DNA of 64,000 nucleotides from Campylobacterales bacterium. GTDB lineage: Bacteria; Campylobacterota; Campylobacteria; Campylobacterales; Sulfurimonadaceae. The position numbers and the translations under genes are program-made. Of the stretch, positions 8,502-17,980 are shown in pieces (within the stretch, counting starts at the first letter, position 1; the number at the start of each line of letters is the position of its first letter). The notes under the pieces were generated by a model that did no database searches, was not told where the DNA came from, and was given only the letters and a program-made list of their open reading frames with translations. The stretch is taken from positions 1 to 64,000 of the forward strand of contig JAPLGN010000046.1 of the NCBI GenBank assembly GCA_026390135.1. The letters are read 5' to 3'.

Positions 8502-8789
8502 ATGAAAACGAAAATTTTACTGGTCGCGCTTACTGCGGTCATGCATAATGGTATCACTTACACTCCAGAGGGTAATAATACATTTGAATGTGATGAACAA
8601 GAATCTAAGTTTCTGATTGAAGCCGGTGCGGCTCAAATCGTACAGGAAGATGATCCTCTCTTATCTATGACGGTGGCAGAGCTTAAACAGCTGGCTGTTG
8701 ATCGTGGAGTAACACTCTTAGATGGTGTAACAAAAAAAGCAGACATCATCGCTTTTCTAAATACCCCAGAGGGGCATGGTAACACTTAA
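8502..8789 (+). CDS. small phage head protein with C-terminal HeH/SAP-like fold
   Basis: 95 residues. The first half is a small beta-rich part (GITYTPEGNNTFECDEQESKFL). The C-terminal 'LLSMTVAELKQLAVDRGVTLLDGVTKKADIIAFL' has the two-helix pattern of HeH/LEM or SAP-like domains that occur in small phage head-region proteins. It overlaps the next gene by one base (TAATG). A head completion or DNA-contact role is likely but unproven. Confidence 0.65.
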   Translation: MKTKILLVALTAVMHNGITYTPEGNNTFECDEQESKFLIEAGAAQIVQEDDPLLSMTVAELKQLAVDRGVTLLDGVTKKADIIAFLNTPEGHGNT

Positions 8790-9214
8790 TGTCGTATTGC
8801 ACTCTACAAGATATTACATCAACGATTACATCTGAAGATGTGCTGCAGCTCACTGACGATAATGGTACCGGCATTGTCGATACCGATAAAGTTAATGAGA
8901 CGATAGCCAAAGCAGACGGTTTAATCTTGGCGTTTATCGGGGGTGATGTACTTAATCCGGTTCCAGAGCTCATTCGACAAATTAGTGTTGAGCTATCAAT
9001 CTACCATCTTTTTAAACGCCGATTCGCTGCCAATATGCCTGACTCAATTGAAAAAGGATATTCGCATGCGATGGATTTACTTAAACAAATCCAGAGCGGA
9101 AAATTATCGATAGGTACTGTTGCTACAGAGCAAACAGCACCATCACGGCATTATAAAACCAATAAGGCATCAGATGATCGTCTCTTTGGAAGATCAAGAT
9201 TGAGTAGTTACTAA
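8789..9214 (+). CDS. DUF1320 head-tail connector protein (Mu gp36-like)
   Basis: A 141-residue member of DUF1320. It begins 'MSYCTLQDITSTITSEDVLQL', has 'VNETIAKADGLILAFIGG' and 'ELSIYHLFKRR', and ends in a basic tail containing 'DDRLFGR'. These are the family's usual landmarks; Mu gp36 is the reference. It probably forms part of the neck between portal and tail. It is coupled to both neighbours by one-base stop/start overlaps. Confidence 0.85.
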   Translation: MSYCTLQDITSTITSEDVLQLTDDNGTGIVDTDKVNETIAKADGLILAFIGGDVLNPVPELIRQISVELSIYHLFKRRFAANMPDSIEKGYSHAMDLLKQIQSGKLSIGTVATEQTAPSRHYKTNKASDDRLFGRSRLSSY

Positions 9215-9570
9215 TGAGTATTGGTACGGCCAAAGCAAAAATACTAAGTGCTTTACCAGGTATGAAAATTGATTGTATCGACGATACGACTACGATTCAT
9301 CCCGAGGGGTTACTTCTCTCTTTTGAAGGGATGGATAAAGAAGGTTTTGCAAAGAATGGATACCTATTCGGTCTTTATGTATCCAAAAAAATACTCAATA
9401 AAAATACTGCATCAATCTATTCAATACTTGATGACATTGATGAAAAGATTTTAATAGAGGCTCGAAAGGGACCGTATGGAGATGAAATATCGCTTCGATC
9501 AATACGTCCTGTTGGATTTGATAACGGGATTTTAGAATACCGGCTCGAGATACGAGTCGTAGAAATTTAA
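9214..9570 (+). CDS. Mu gp37-like minor tail/connector protein
   Basis: 118 residues; position directly after DUF1320 and before a small DUF protein and the tail tube matches Mu gp37 (DUF1834/gp37 family). It contains 'HPEGLLLSFEGMDKEGFAKNG' and a C-terminal beta strand 'ILEYRLEIRVVEI'. It is probably a tail-terminator type protein at the head-tail interface. The family call rests mainly on synteny. Confidence 0.65.
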   Translation: MSIGTAKAKILSALPGMKIDCIDDTTTIHPEGLLLSFEGMDKEGFAKNGYLFGLYVSKKILNKNTASIYSILDDIDEKILIEARKGPYGDEISLRSIRPVGFDNGILEYRLEIRVVEI

Positions 9571-9581
9571 AGGGGTACGCC

Positions 9582-9782
9582 ATGGCAAAAATACCGGCAG
9601 ATCAACAACCAAAAGTTACTCTTATCATCGACGAGGCAACTGTCCTAGTTCACGATGGTATTGAGCACAGTGGAACGGTAACAGTTTCACAAACTGTAGC
9701 CGATGAGCTACTTAAAAGCGATCGTGCAACGGTCGTAACAATTACAGAGGAGATTACCGATGGCACTACAGGAAACGCTTAA
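9582..9782 (+). CDS. small phage protein (gp38-like position)
   Basis: 66 residues with a beta-rich core 'KVTLIIDEATVLVHDGIEHSGTVTVSQ' and 'LLKSDRATVV'. This resembles the small DUF-type proteins (DUF2635/DUF7210 style) between connector and tail tube genes in Mu-like phages. It has a good GGGG/AAGGGG site before the ATG and overlaps the tail tube gene by 23 bp. Function unknown. Confidence 0.6.
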   Translation: MAKIPADQQPKVTLIIDEATVLVHDGIEHSGTVTVSQTVADELLKSDRATVVTITEEITDGTTGNA

Positions 9783-10677
9783 AAATATTGTCTTAGTCGG
9801 GTCAGGAGCATTACCGGTTGTCGGTGATGTTGTCGCGACTACTGACCCAGTACTGCTTAGTCCAAAAGTAGCAACAGGATCACTCAATGCTATCGGGTCA
9901 GGTGCATTGGCAAATAATAGCGGATATGTTGATCCTCAAAACATTACAGCTGAGTTCAATATTAATTTAGCTCTACGTTCTCCAGTATCACTTGGAGTAG
10001 CCCCTGAGTCCTCAAAACTGCTCAAACTTGCTGGATTGGTTGAGACACTTACGGCAGGAGTAACTTCTGTGTATAAGCTCGGTGGTATCACTGCAGATGG
10101 TACGGGGCAAGTACAGGTGTATAACGATGGTTTTACTAGACTTGTAACCGGTGCGAGCGCAAATCTTAAAATTAGCGGAAAAATCGGGGAACCTATAAAA
10201 GTAGAGTTTTCGGTAAAAGGGGTAACTATGGCATCAGCATCAGCAGTTGCAAATCCTGCCGTTACTCTTAATACTGGCAATGAAATCATCATGACGAAAG
10301 CTGATACGTTTGTTGTAAATGGAGTAACACTTAGCGTTATGGATTTTGAGCTTGATTTAGCAGGAACTCTCGAGCGATCTTATACTACTGGGACAAACGG
10401 ATTTTATATCTCAAATTTTGCACCAAAACTCTCGATTACTGCAATTAAAACAAAAATAACAGATGAAGCTGCATGGACAGATTTGGCAGCAGGAGGAAAT
10501 AAAGTCATTACGATTACATGCGGTCCTGTAGGAAATCAAATGCTCTTAAATATTCCATACGCATTTGCGAGTGATCTTAGTGAAAACGATGATAAAGGGC
10601 GTGTATCAATGAAGCGCGCATTTAACTGTGAAAATGGCGGTGTTGCAAATAGCAACGTAACCATTACATTGAAGTAA
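9760..10677 (+). CDS. phage tail tube protein
   Basis: A 305-residue beta-rich protein: 'GYVDPQNITAEFNINLALRSPVSLG', 'SVYKLGGITADGTGQVQVYNDGF', 'ISGKIGEPIKVEFSVKG', 'VTMASASAVANPAV' and 'FELDLAGTLER'. The repeated strand/turn pattern and place before the chaperone and tape measure genes fit the non-contractile tail tube (major tail) subunit. No sheath gene precedes it, in contrast to Mu. The start has GAGGAG upstream, inside the preceding gene. Confidence 0.75.
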   Translation: MALQETLKNIVLVGSGALPVVGDVVATTDPVLLSPKVATGSLNAIGSGALANNSGYVDPQNITAEFNINLALRSPVSLGVAPESSKLLKLAGLVETLTAGVTSVYKLGGITADGTGQVQVYNDGFTRLVTGASANLKISGKIGEPIKVEFSVKGVTMASASAVANPAVTLNTGNEIIMTKADTFVVNGVTLSVMDFELDLAGTLERSYTTGTNGFYISNFAPKLSITAIKTKITDEAAWTDLAAGGNKVITITCGPVGNQMLLNIPYAFASDLSENDDKGRVSMKRAFNCENGGVANSNVTITLK

Positions 10678-10685
10678 GGAATACT

Positions 10686-11153
10686 ATGACTCCAATCTAT
10701 ACCACTCAACCAATTGAAATCATGATTGATGATGAAACCTTCCATGTTGTCATATCAGACCTTAATGCTTCTCAAAAAGAGGAGATCAATAAGTATGCAA
10801 CTGAACTTGAATTTTTAGTGGAATGTATTCGAAAATCATCATCCCTTATGGATGATATTGAAACGAATAGAGAGCTTATTGGCTGTGTTGGAATTCTAGA
10901 AAAAACAAAGTTGCTCTGGGAAAACAAAGATCTGAAAAAACAAATTTCCGAACTTCAAAACACTATTAGGACTTCCAACCAAGATCAAATGATTTCTGAT
11001 TTATTTATGCGACGTCTCGAGCTAACTATCAGCGGTGAAGATAAAGTAAAAATGATGGCAGTAATCAAATCAAAAATGATTCACCCTCAAATTATTATCG
11101 GTGCGATCGGTAAGCAAATTGAAGTGATCAATCAAAAAAAGTTGCTCGCCTAA
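10686..11153 (+). CDS. tail assembly chaperone, short form (G)
   Basis: 155 residues, helical and charged, located between tail tube and tape measure, the position of lambda G. The N-terminal strand part (IEIMIDDETFHVVISDLNA) precedes long helices. Near the 3' end the codons AAA AAG form the slippery heptamer A AAA AAG, followed four codons later by the TAA. The frame -1 is open beyond the stop for 94 codons. This supports assignment as a tail assembly chaperone with a frameshifted long form. The chaperone would coat the tape measure during tail assembly. Confidence 0.8.
   Translation: MTPIYTTQPIEIMIDDETFHVVISDLNASQKEEINKYATELEFLVECIRKSSSLMDDIETNRELIGCVGILEKTKLLWENKDLKKQISELQNTIRTSNQDQMISDLFMRRLELTISGEDKVKMMAVIKSKMIHPQIIIGAIGKQIEVINQKKLLA
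11135..11141 (+). promoter_or_regulatory. -1 frameshift slippery site AAAAAAG
   Basis: The heptamer is in the correct register (A AAA AAG in the G frame), so both tRNAs can re-pair after slipping back one base. The 0-frame stop at 11151 lies 10 bp downstream. A weak stem (TCG...CGA) can form just beyond, but no strong pseudoknot is obvious by eye. Confidence 0.75.
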
Positions 11154-11425
11154 TCCGATTCGCAGATGAATACAGTCGTGGAGAATCTTGTTTTAACCTT
11201 GATGGTTACGACAAAAATGATTTTAATGACAGTGATGTCATCTGGCTTGAGGGGCAAGAACCGACGATCGTTTACGGTTGGATGATGGCAATGAAAAGTG
11301 GAATGGCCGGTGTAGAAATTGATTACGATTTTGTAAAAGATTTTTCCAATAAAGAAGGGCTTGATCCTATCGATACCTATGGGCTGTTTCGTCGAATGAC
11401 CGCTGAATTTAATGCTAAAAAATAA
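11141..11425 (+). CDS. tail assembly chaperone frameshift extension (T part of G-T)
   Basis: The open frame after the slippery site reads VARLIRFADEYSRGESCF... and ends ...TAEFNAKK at TAA 11423-11425. It has no start codon or ribosome site of its own near its beginning, and the ORF track shows only a shadow on the other strand. Fused to the first 152 residues of G it gives about 246 residues, as in lambda gpGT. It holds an acidic cluster (GYDKNDFNDSDVIWLEG). The T part is expected to bind the tape measure, whose gene starts 30 bp later. Confidence 0.75.
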   Translation, partial: VARLIRFADEYSRGESCFNLDGYDKNDFNDSDVIWLEGQEPTIVYGWMMAMKSGMAGVEIDYDFVKDFSNKEGLDPIDTYGLFRRMTAEFNAKK

Positions 11426-11455
11426 TTGAATAAACATCATTAAAGGAGGTGGTAC

Positions 11456-14400
11456 ATGCCATCAGAACTTAAAATAAAAATCAGTACTACCGCTGATGTA
11501 TCTGCTATTCAAGCAACAATTAAGGGGCTTGAGGGTGTAGAAAAAGTTTCAATTCCGGCATCTGCTGGTATTAAAAAGTTTGGAGACGAAGTTGATAGTG
11601 CTGGACGTGCCTCATCAGGCTTTTCTAGTAGTATTAATGATTCTATATCATCAGTTAAAAACTTAGTACTTGGATATTTTGCACTTAACTCACTTATGTC
11701 AGGTAGCAAAGCATTTATTGAAACTGCCGACTCTATGAACAATCTTAACGGAAGACTAAAGCTTGCTACCTCTTCTACCGCTGAATTTGCTTCACAGCAA
11801 AAAGAGCTTTTAGGGGTTGCATTACAAACCCATAACCCCTTGAAAAACATTACCGACCTCTATATCAAACTTGACCCTGCACTTAAAGCAATGGGGGCAA
11901 CAACCGTAACTGTCAATAAAGTAACTGAAGATTTTGCCAAAGGGTTGAAACTTGGAGGGGCAAGTGTAGCGGAAGCCGCTGCCGCTTCTTTACAGTTCGG
12001 ACAAGCAATGGGTTCGGGAGTTCTAAGAGGGGATGAATTCAACTCCATGATGGAAGCCTCCCCTAAACTAATGAGCTATATGGCCAAGGGGATGAATGTA
12101 CCCATTGGTGCGCTTCGTGCAATGGCGGAGAATGGAGAACTTACATCGGGTAAAGTCTCTGCCGCACTTTTGAAAATGTCGGGTGATATTGATCGGGATT
12201 TTAAACAGCTTCCTCAAACTGTCGGTAATTCGATGGTAGACTTTAGGACTAATCTAGGGTTAATAGTAGAGGATATAGATAAGGCAACTGGGATAACAAG
12301 CTTTTTATCAAGCACTATTACTGACTTATCAAAAAGTTTAAGTGGTAGTACTGAGTCGTTTGTAAATGCTCTTCCTGTTATTGAGGGTATAGCAACGGCA
12401 ACGATTGTCATGGGTACCGCTGTTAAATTGGCAGCAGGATATGAAGCACTAAGAGCAATTAGTCTTATAGCATCCACAGAGGCTATGGCTATCGCTTCGG
12501 CAACGACTGCTGTACATACTGCTATGGAAGCAGCAGACGCGGAAGCGGTAACCCTTGGTGCGTATGCTGTAACGGCTAGATCCATTGCTGATCGTGCGAA
12601 TGCGACTGGAATTATTAATAATACAATTGCAACAACGGCACAAATAGCAGCATTAAATGTGGAAGCAACATCCGCAGAGGCGGCGGCACTTGCACAAACC
12701 GGACATGCGTTAGCATTGAGAGAAGCTGGTATATCAGCAGTAGGCGCATCAGCATCAGTAGGATTGATGGGTATGGCTATGAAAGCTGTCCCATTCGTAG
12801 CGGTTGCCTCTACCGTAGCACTTTTAGCAAGTAGTTTTTTTGATGCAAAGAAAGACAGTGATGAACTCAATAATAGTTTAACCCAAACTACCGATACCCT
12901 TGCAAAACTGACAAAAAATCAGCTTGAATATCGAAAAATTACATTAGCTAGTAGCGTTACTGATTTGGGGTTAGAACTACGACAAGCAAAACAATCAGCA
13001 CAGGTACAAGGAATTTTTCAAAGCGATGCTGATTATGCAAAAGAAAAATCAGACCTTGACGAACTTAAACAAAAATATAACGATACCTTAAAAGCTTCAC
13101 GCCAAGTTGATGAGTTTAAGCCAAATACTACGATGAAACCCACTGATAAAAATACTGAAGCAGAAAACTTAAAGGCGCAAATTGCGCTATTACAAAACGC
13201 ACCTATTACTAAAACAGCAGCTCAACTATCTAAAGAAGCAGCTGCTTTAAAGAAACAGGAAACCGAAGCAGAGAAGCTAAAACAATCCTATCTATCAATC
13301 AACAAGGATATCGCAGATTTAACCGGGAATGATCACGATAAAGCTATTGCATCAATTAATCAAAAAGCCGAAACATATCGAAAAGGTAAAGTAGATGAAT
13401 TAAAAATATCCGAGTTAACATCTAACGGAATGATCGCTCTTTATCAAAAAGAACAAGAAGAGAAAAACAATCTGTTGATCGGTCATTATCAGACTATCGG
13501 TGATGAAGATGCCGCGTATTATTTGAAGCTTTCCATGGATATAGACAATATGCTTAAAAAGGGAGTTACTTCCTACTCTGAGATCAATACCTTTCGAGAA
13601 GACAGCGACAAAAAATATACCGATAAACGCTTAGAGCAAGAGAGATCATTCTACTCATCTTTAAATACTCTTGCCGGTGATTGGTATACCAATGAGTCTA
13701 TTAAGATAGGTGAACAATATTCTGTATATGAGAAACAAGGTAGAAATCGCCTAGAACTTGAGCAATGGCTAAATGATTCAATGCGCGCCCTGGATAAAGA
13801 TCGGTTTGATAAGAAAAAAACTACTGTTGAAAGTTATGAAGACCAAATCAATAAATTATCGGCTTCTACAGTACTGACGTTTCAACCTACCGGAGATAAG
13901 AATGTAGATGCATTCTCCTCAATGATTAATGCCCTTTCTCAAGTCAATAAAATGTATGAAGACCAGATGCTAACACTTAGAGAAATCAATAAATTAAAAT
14001 ATCAACTTACCAATGATAAAGAGCTTCCTGAAGCTGAAAAAGCTCGAATACTAAAACAGATTCCGGAACTTGAGGCAAGAAATGCCAAATTGTCTTTAAA
14101 GCATAATATTGATGCAGCGGCTCAAGCATTGGGTGCATCTAAACTATTAGTAGGTGAAAAATCAAAAGCCTATACAGCTATATCTGCGATGGAAAAAGCA
14201 GCACATATAGCAAGTCTTACTATGACCGCAGAGCAACAAGCAGCGGATTTAGGTAAAGCCCTTACGTCAGCCGTAGCATCTGTTACCGCATCAGGAAGCG
14301 GAGACCCCTATACCGCTATACCACGTGTTATTGCTATGACTGCATTAATGGCGAGTACTCTTGGACAAATCGGTGTTTCATTTGGCGGAGGCGGCGGTGG

Positions 14401-15817
14401 AAGCAGTGGAGGAAGTTCAGCAAGTTATACTCCACCTGCTGCCTATTCCGGTACAGTTTTAGGGGATGCATCAAAGGTATCAGAGAGTACAACTAAGATT
14501 GTTGATATTCTAGGGTCTATCCACATATCCGAGTACTCACAGCTAAGAGACATTAACCGTGCCGTGACTTCGATGTCTGAAAATATTAATAGTGCTATTA
14601 CTAATATTTTTAGAACTCAAGGGGGCTTTAGTGCGTCTAGTTTTGCATCACAAAACGAAAATAGTATTGTCTCAATGACAAAAAGTGTTCTTAATACTGC
14701 TATGGATTCAGCTACGAACATAGCAAATAAACTTGGAGGCCCATTAACTCAAGCTCTAGTCAATTTAATGAATAATAGTCTAGGTAAGGTAATGGGCAGT
14801 ATCGCGAGCAAAGCATTCGGTAGGGGAACATCTACTAGCTTAGAATCAAATAAACTTGTAACAGGATCAAATACCGTCGATTCCTATCTAAATGGGGGAT
14901 CGGCAGGGGCTTACTACTCCGGGCTAATTCATACCCATAAAGATGGTGGATGGTTTGGAAGTGACAGTGATTCCTATAGAAATTTAACTCAGGGCGTTGA
15001 TGCAAGTGTTCAATCATCCATCACTGCTATTTATCGATCTCTATCCGATACCCTTATGGCAGTATCTGAAGGTGTTGGCCAAGGTACTGAAGCTAAAGCA
15101 AAAGCCTATCAATTTGGTGCTTTATCGATAGAAACACTCGGTAAAACCTCTGAACAAATCGTTACTGAGATGAACAACGCAATATCCTCAATGGGTGATC
15201 AAATGATCAGTGGGGTATTTAATGGAATCTTAACCCAGTATCAGCATCTTGGAGAGGGATTACTTGAGACAGCTGTTCGTGTTGTTGTTGAAAAAGAAGT
15301 AGTCTTACAAGATCTTGCGAATGTAAATAAATCAATAACTGGAAATGTTCTTGATATAACCCAAAGTCTTGTAGATTTAAGCGGTGGATTGACAAAGTTT
15401 TCCGATGCCAACTCTTCTTACTTTGATAATTATTTTACTGATGCTGAAAAATCAGCTGTTTATCAAAAGAACCTAGAGTCTGCCTACAAATCCATGAATA
15501 TCACTATGCCGACAACGATTGCAGGATTTAGATCAACGGTTGATGCACTTGATCTTAATACTGCAAGCGGTAGAGATACCTATGTTTCATTGATGAACAT
15601 CGCTGATGCTCAAAAAACCTATATGGACAGTCTCAAGGCGCTTACAAAGTTGACTGCACCAAAAGACATGATGCTCTCACGGGCAAATGATGCAACATAT
15701 ATTGGCGGAAAAACAGACGGTACGGTAAATGTTTTACAGCTTGATGCACTCAATAATATTCTAAGAGAATTCCAGACACAGACTAGAATACTCCAACTTT
15801 CAGGCGGAATTGCATGA
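11456..15817 (+). CDS. tail tape measure protein
   Basis: 1453 residues, by far the longest phage gene. The N-terminus is the tape-measure domain: 'ETADSMNNLNGRLKLATSS', 'LYIKLDPALKAMGA' and 'QAMGSGVLRGDEFNSMMEASPKLM'. A hydrophobic alanine-rich stretch at about residues 300-460 ends in 'VALLASSFF'. Long helical/coiled-coil sections follow (KQETEAEKLKQSYLSINKDI and others) and a glycine-rich spot 'FGGGGGGSSGGSS' lies near residue 990. It sets tail length and helps DNA passage. It has a strong AAAGGAGGTG ribosome site. The length suggests a tail of roughly 200 nm, using about 1.5 angstrom per residue as a rule of thumb. Confidence 0.9.
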   Translation: MPSELKIKISTTADVSAIQATIKGLEGVEKVSIPASAGIKKFGDEVDSAGRASSGFSSSINDSISSVKNLVLGYFALNSLMSGSKAFIETADSMNNLNGRLKLATSSTAEFASQQKELLGVALQTHNPLKNITDLYIKLDPALKAMGATTVTVNKVTEDFAKGLKLGGASVAEAAAASLQFGQAMGSGVLRGDEFNSMMEASPKLMSYMAKGMNVPIGALRAMAENGELTSGKVSAALLKMSGDIDRDFKQLPQTVGNSMVDFRTNLGLIVEDIDKATGITSFLSSTITDLSKSLSGSTESFVNALPVIEGIATATIVMGTAVKLAAGYEALRAISLIASTEAMAIASATTAVHTAMEAADAEAVTLGAYAVTARSIADRANATGIINNTIATTAQIAALNVEATSAEAAALAQTGHALALREAGISAVGASASVGLMGMAMKAVPFVAVASTVALLASSFFDAKKDSDELNNSLTQTTDTLAKLTKNQLEYRKITLASSVTDLGLELRQAKQSAQVQGIFQSDADYAKEKSDLDELKQKYNDTLKASRQVDEFKPNTTMKPTDKNTEAENLKAQIALLQNAPITKTAAQLSKEAAALKKQETEAEKLKQSYLSINKDIADLTGNDHDKAIASINQKAETYRKGKVDELKISELTSNGMIALYQKEQEEKNNLLIGHYQTIGDEDAAYYLKLSMDIDNMLKKGVTSYSEINTFREDSDKKYTDKRLEQERSFYSSLNTLAGDWYTNESIKIGEQYSVYEKQGRNRLELEQWLNDSMRALDKDRFDKKKTTVESYEDQINKLSASTVLTFQPTGDKNVDAFSSMINALSQVNKMYEDQMLTLREINKLKYQLTNDKELPEAEKARILKQIPELEARNAKLSLKHNIDAAAQALGASKLLVGEKSKAYTAISAMEKAAHIASLTMTAEQQAADLGKALTSAVASVTASGSGDPYTAIPRVIAMTALMASTLGQIGVSFGGGGGGSSGGSSASYTPPAAYSGTVLGDASKVSESTTKIVDILGSIHISEYSQLRDINRAVTSMSENINSAITNIFRTQGGFSASSFASQNENSIVSMTKSVLNTAMDSATNIANKLGGPLTQALVNLMNNSLGKVMGSIASKAFGRGTSTSLESNKLVTGSNTVDSYLNGGSAGAYYSGLIHTHKDGGWFGSDSDSYRNLTQGVDASVQSSITAIYRSLSDTLMAVSEGVGQGTEAKAKAYQFGALSIETLGKTSEQIVTEMNNAISSMGDQMISGVFNGILTQYQHLGEGLLETAVRVVVEKEVVLQDLANVNKSITGNVLDITQSLVDLSGGLTKFSDANSSYFDNYFTDAEKSAVYQKNLESAYKSMNITMPTTIAGFRSTVDALDLNTASGRDTYVSLMNIADAQKTYMDSLKALTKLTAPKDMMLSRANDATYIGGKTDGTVNVLQLDALNNILREFQTQTRILQLSGGIA

Positions 15818-16731
15818 AAGTTATGATCCCAGGTGCAGTTACTCTCGTATCATCAAATATAGCCGTAACCTCATATCTCGCATGGAATATTTCCAATAAC
15901 TACATGATCGGGGCTATTGTCTCTTCTCCTGGCACATCCAAGGGCGAGTTTCAAGCCATGTCAGCTAATGTCGGCAAAGATCCTGAAGTGAGTGCAAATA
16001 TCTATGATGTAATAAATAATCCTCTTGGTGTCTGGAAGCTCCTCGGTACTCAAAACCGATTTAAAGCATTTGACCAGTATCTCAATACTCAAGCAGTCAA
16101 TACAGGCACTATCACTATGACCGTTGCGTGTTACGGAGCACATGCCCTTTACCTTGGAAATATCGATGCGATCGATGTCACGATCTCCGTCATTGACAAT
16201 GATACTGCGCTAACCATTGAAGGACCGGTAACGATCGGTGTTATCACTGAGCCGACTACTCATGAAGAATACGGGTTCGGGGACTGGGTAGATGAGACAC
16301 AAGGAAACATTACCTATGAGCGTACAACTTTGACCCGTAATATCTCTTTCGTTGTCATAATCAATGGTGAAGCAGGTATTGCAAAACTGGGTATTTTTAT
16401 TGCAGGGATGGTTCGGTATATCGGAGACACGCAATGGGGAGTCGAATTATCATGTCTTGATTACTCGGCGATCACTACCGATTCATCAACTGGAGCAACA
16501 TTCTTATCAAAGGGGAATCAAGCAAAAACACTCAATCCAAGACTAAATAGCGATACGTCTCAGATAACTGCGTATTATCGGAGCCTATCAAAATTTCAAG
16601 GACAGCCGGTTGTTTTTATCGGAGAGGCATATGAAGCTTTTAGTATGTACGGATACCTTCAAAAATTCCGTCAAACCGCTACGAATCCAACTATAACAAC
16701 AATCCAAGCCGACATGGTCGGATTAATCTAA
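15814..16731 (+). CDS. tail-tip protein of unrecognised family
   Basis: 305 residues, overlapping the tape measure gene by 4 bp (ATGA). It is beta-rich with few charged stretches: 'VTSYLAWNISNNYMIGAIVSS', 'ITMTVACYGAHALYLGNIDAIDVTISV' and 'NPTITTIQADMVGLI'. In siphophages the gene after the tape measure encodes the distal tail protein or a minor tail protein, and that is the best guess. I do not recognise a named family. No separate large hub gene follows, which is unusual. Confidence 0.6.
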   Translation: MKVMIPGAVTLVSSNIAVTSYLAWNISNNYMIGAIVSSPGTSKGEFQAMSANVGKDPEVSANIYDVINNPLGVWKLLGTQNRFKAFDQYLNTQAVNTGTITMTVACYGAHALYLGNIDAIDVTISVIDNDTALTIEGPVTIGVITEPTTHEEYGFGDWVDETQGNITYERTTLTRNISFVVIINGEAGIAKLGIFIAGMVRYIGDTQWGVELSCLDYSAITTDSSTGATFLSKGNQAKTLNPRLNSDTSQITAYYRSLSKFQGQPVVFIGEAYEAFSMYGYLQKFRQTATNPTITTIQADMVGLI

Positions 16732-16746
16732 ACAAGGAGATAAATA

Positions 16747-17971
16747 ATGGCAATGAATGTAGTTTTCCCAATACCACCAACACCACCGTCGAGTACAGAC
16801 AAGATAAATTTTAGAGCAAGATATGATGCTTTTTTTGCATATATACAAAATATTGGGACACTTCTAATTAGTTTTATTACACAGTTAAACAGTACTGAGA
16901 CTAATATAAATGCGAAAGAAGCAAGTGCAACGTCGTCGGCTTTAGCATGTACTTCATCTGCAAACTTCCAAGGTACTTGGGTGAACAAAACTACTTCTGT
17001 AGGAGAGAGCTGGGCATTTAATGGAATAATCTATAGGGTTGTTATTGCAGGAACTACTTCGCCCATAACTACTCCTGCAAATTGGCTACCTATTACGTAT
17101 AAAGAATGTGTATTAGCCACCCCAGTTGCCTCAGCCACAACCACCACTATTGGAACAGCTGCATCCGGAGATACCGTCCACATCACTGGAACAACAACAA
17201 TCACATGCTGTAAGTCTGATTTTACCGACTGGTGCAAACATCGTAACAGCGGCAGGGGATACGGCAGAGTTTATTTGTGAGCATGGAGCAAACCAGTATT
17301 GGAGATGTACGGGGTATCAGCGTAAAGATGGTACAGCACTCTATACAGGGTATGCAAATATTTCAACTGTCGGAAGTCTTGGACAGCAGTCGGGTATTTT
17401 ATCAGCATCCTTTACTCTTGCTCAGTCTCATGCTGGAAAAATGCAAGTATGTACTCCTGGTATTACCGTGACGCTTCCACCTATAAATACCATAGCGTCT
17501 GGCAGTTGTTTTATTCTAAAAAATGTGGGAGGTTCGCCTTATACCCCAGTGACTATCGCAGTTAATGGTAATGGTTTAGAATCTGTATCTCTTAAAATAG
17601 TTCCCAATGAAATACTGATTCTTCAATCTGATGGAGGGTCAACTTATAGACTCGTATCTCGCACAGGTAGAACGCCTATGTACGATGATAGCAATATTGC
17701 CATTACCTACAATACTGTCTATCAAGCAGCGACTGATTTAACATTGATAGCGGTTTTAGCTGGAAGTTATATGAATGGAGCACAACTTGTAGTCGGTAAT
17801 ACAAGTTCTCCAACTCGTGTATTGTCACAATTCGGTGATGATATTAATAGCAATACAAAAGAAGCAACTATGACTGCAGTTATACCTGCCGGTATGTATT
17901 ACGCAGTTCAACCCCAAGGTGCTTGGGCATGGGAAATTACAGTGTCTATAACTGCGTACCCACATAAATAA
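16747..17971 (+). pseudogene. phage tail fibre gene split by a one-base frame change
   Basis: Two overlapping frames together make one fibre-like protein of about 408 residues. The first (from 16747) gives the N-terminal attachment part with 'NFQGTWVNKTTSVGESWAFNG' and reads sensibly to 'DTVHITGTTTIT'. The second resumes with 'AVSLILPTGANIVTAAGDTA' and continues to 'WEITVSITAYPHK' at 17971. Removing the T near 17206 (TCACATGCTG) would restore a single frame. The original first frame ends at 17280 after a nonsense tail (CCKSDFTDWCKH). It is either a real inactivating indel, a sequencing error, or less likely a programmed +1 shift. The C-terminal part would bind the host surface. Confidence 0.7.
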
Positions 17972-17980
17972 GGAGATACG

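Noticed and set aside
11150-11440. Minus-strand ORF of 96 residues
   Set aside because: It is the antisense shadow of the -1 frameshift extension of the tail chaperone.
12214-12870. Minus-strand ORF of 218 residues
   Set aside because: Alanine/serine/valine-rich translation opposite the alanine-rich part of the tape measure gene; a composition artefact.
14380-14420. GGCGGAGGCGGCGGTGG stretch considered as a repeat element
   Set aside because: It encodes the glycine linker of the tape measure protein and is not a separate repeat.
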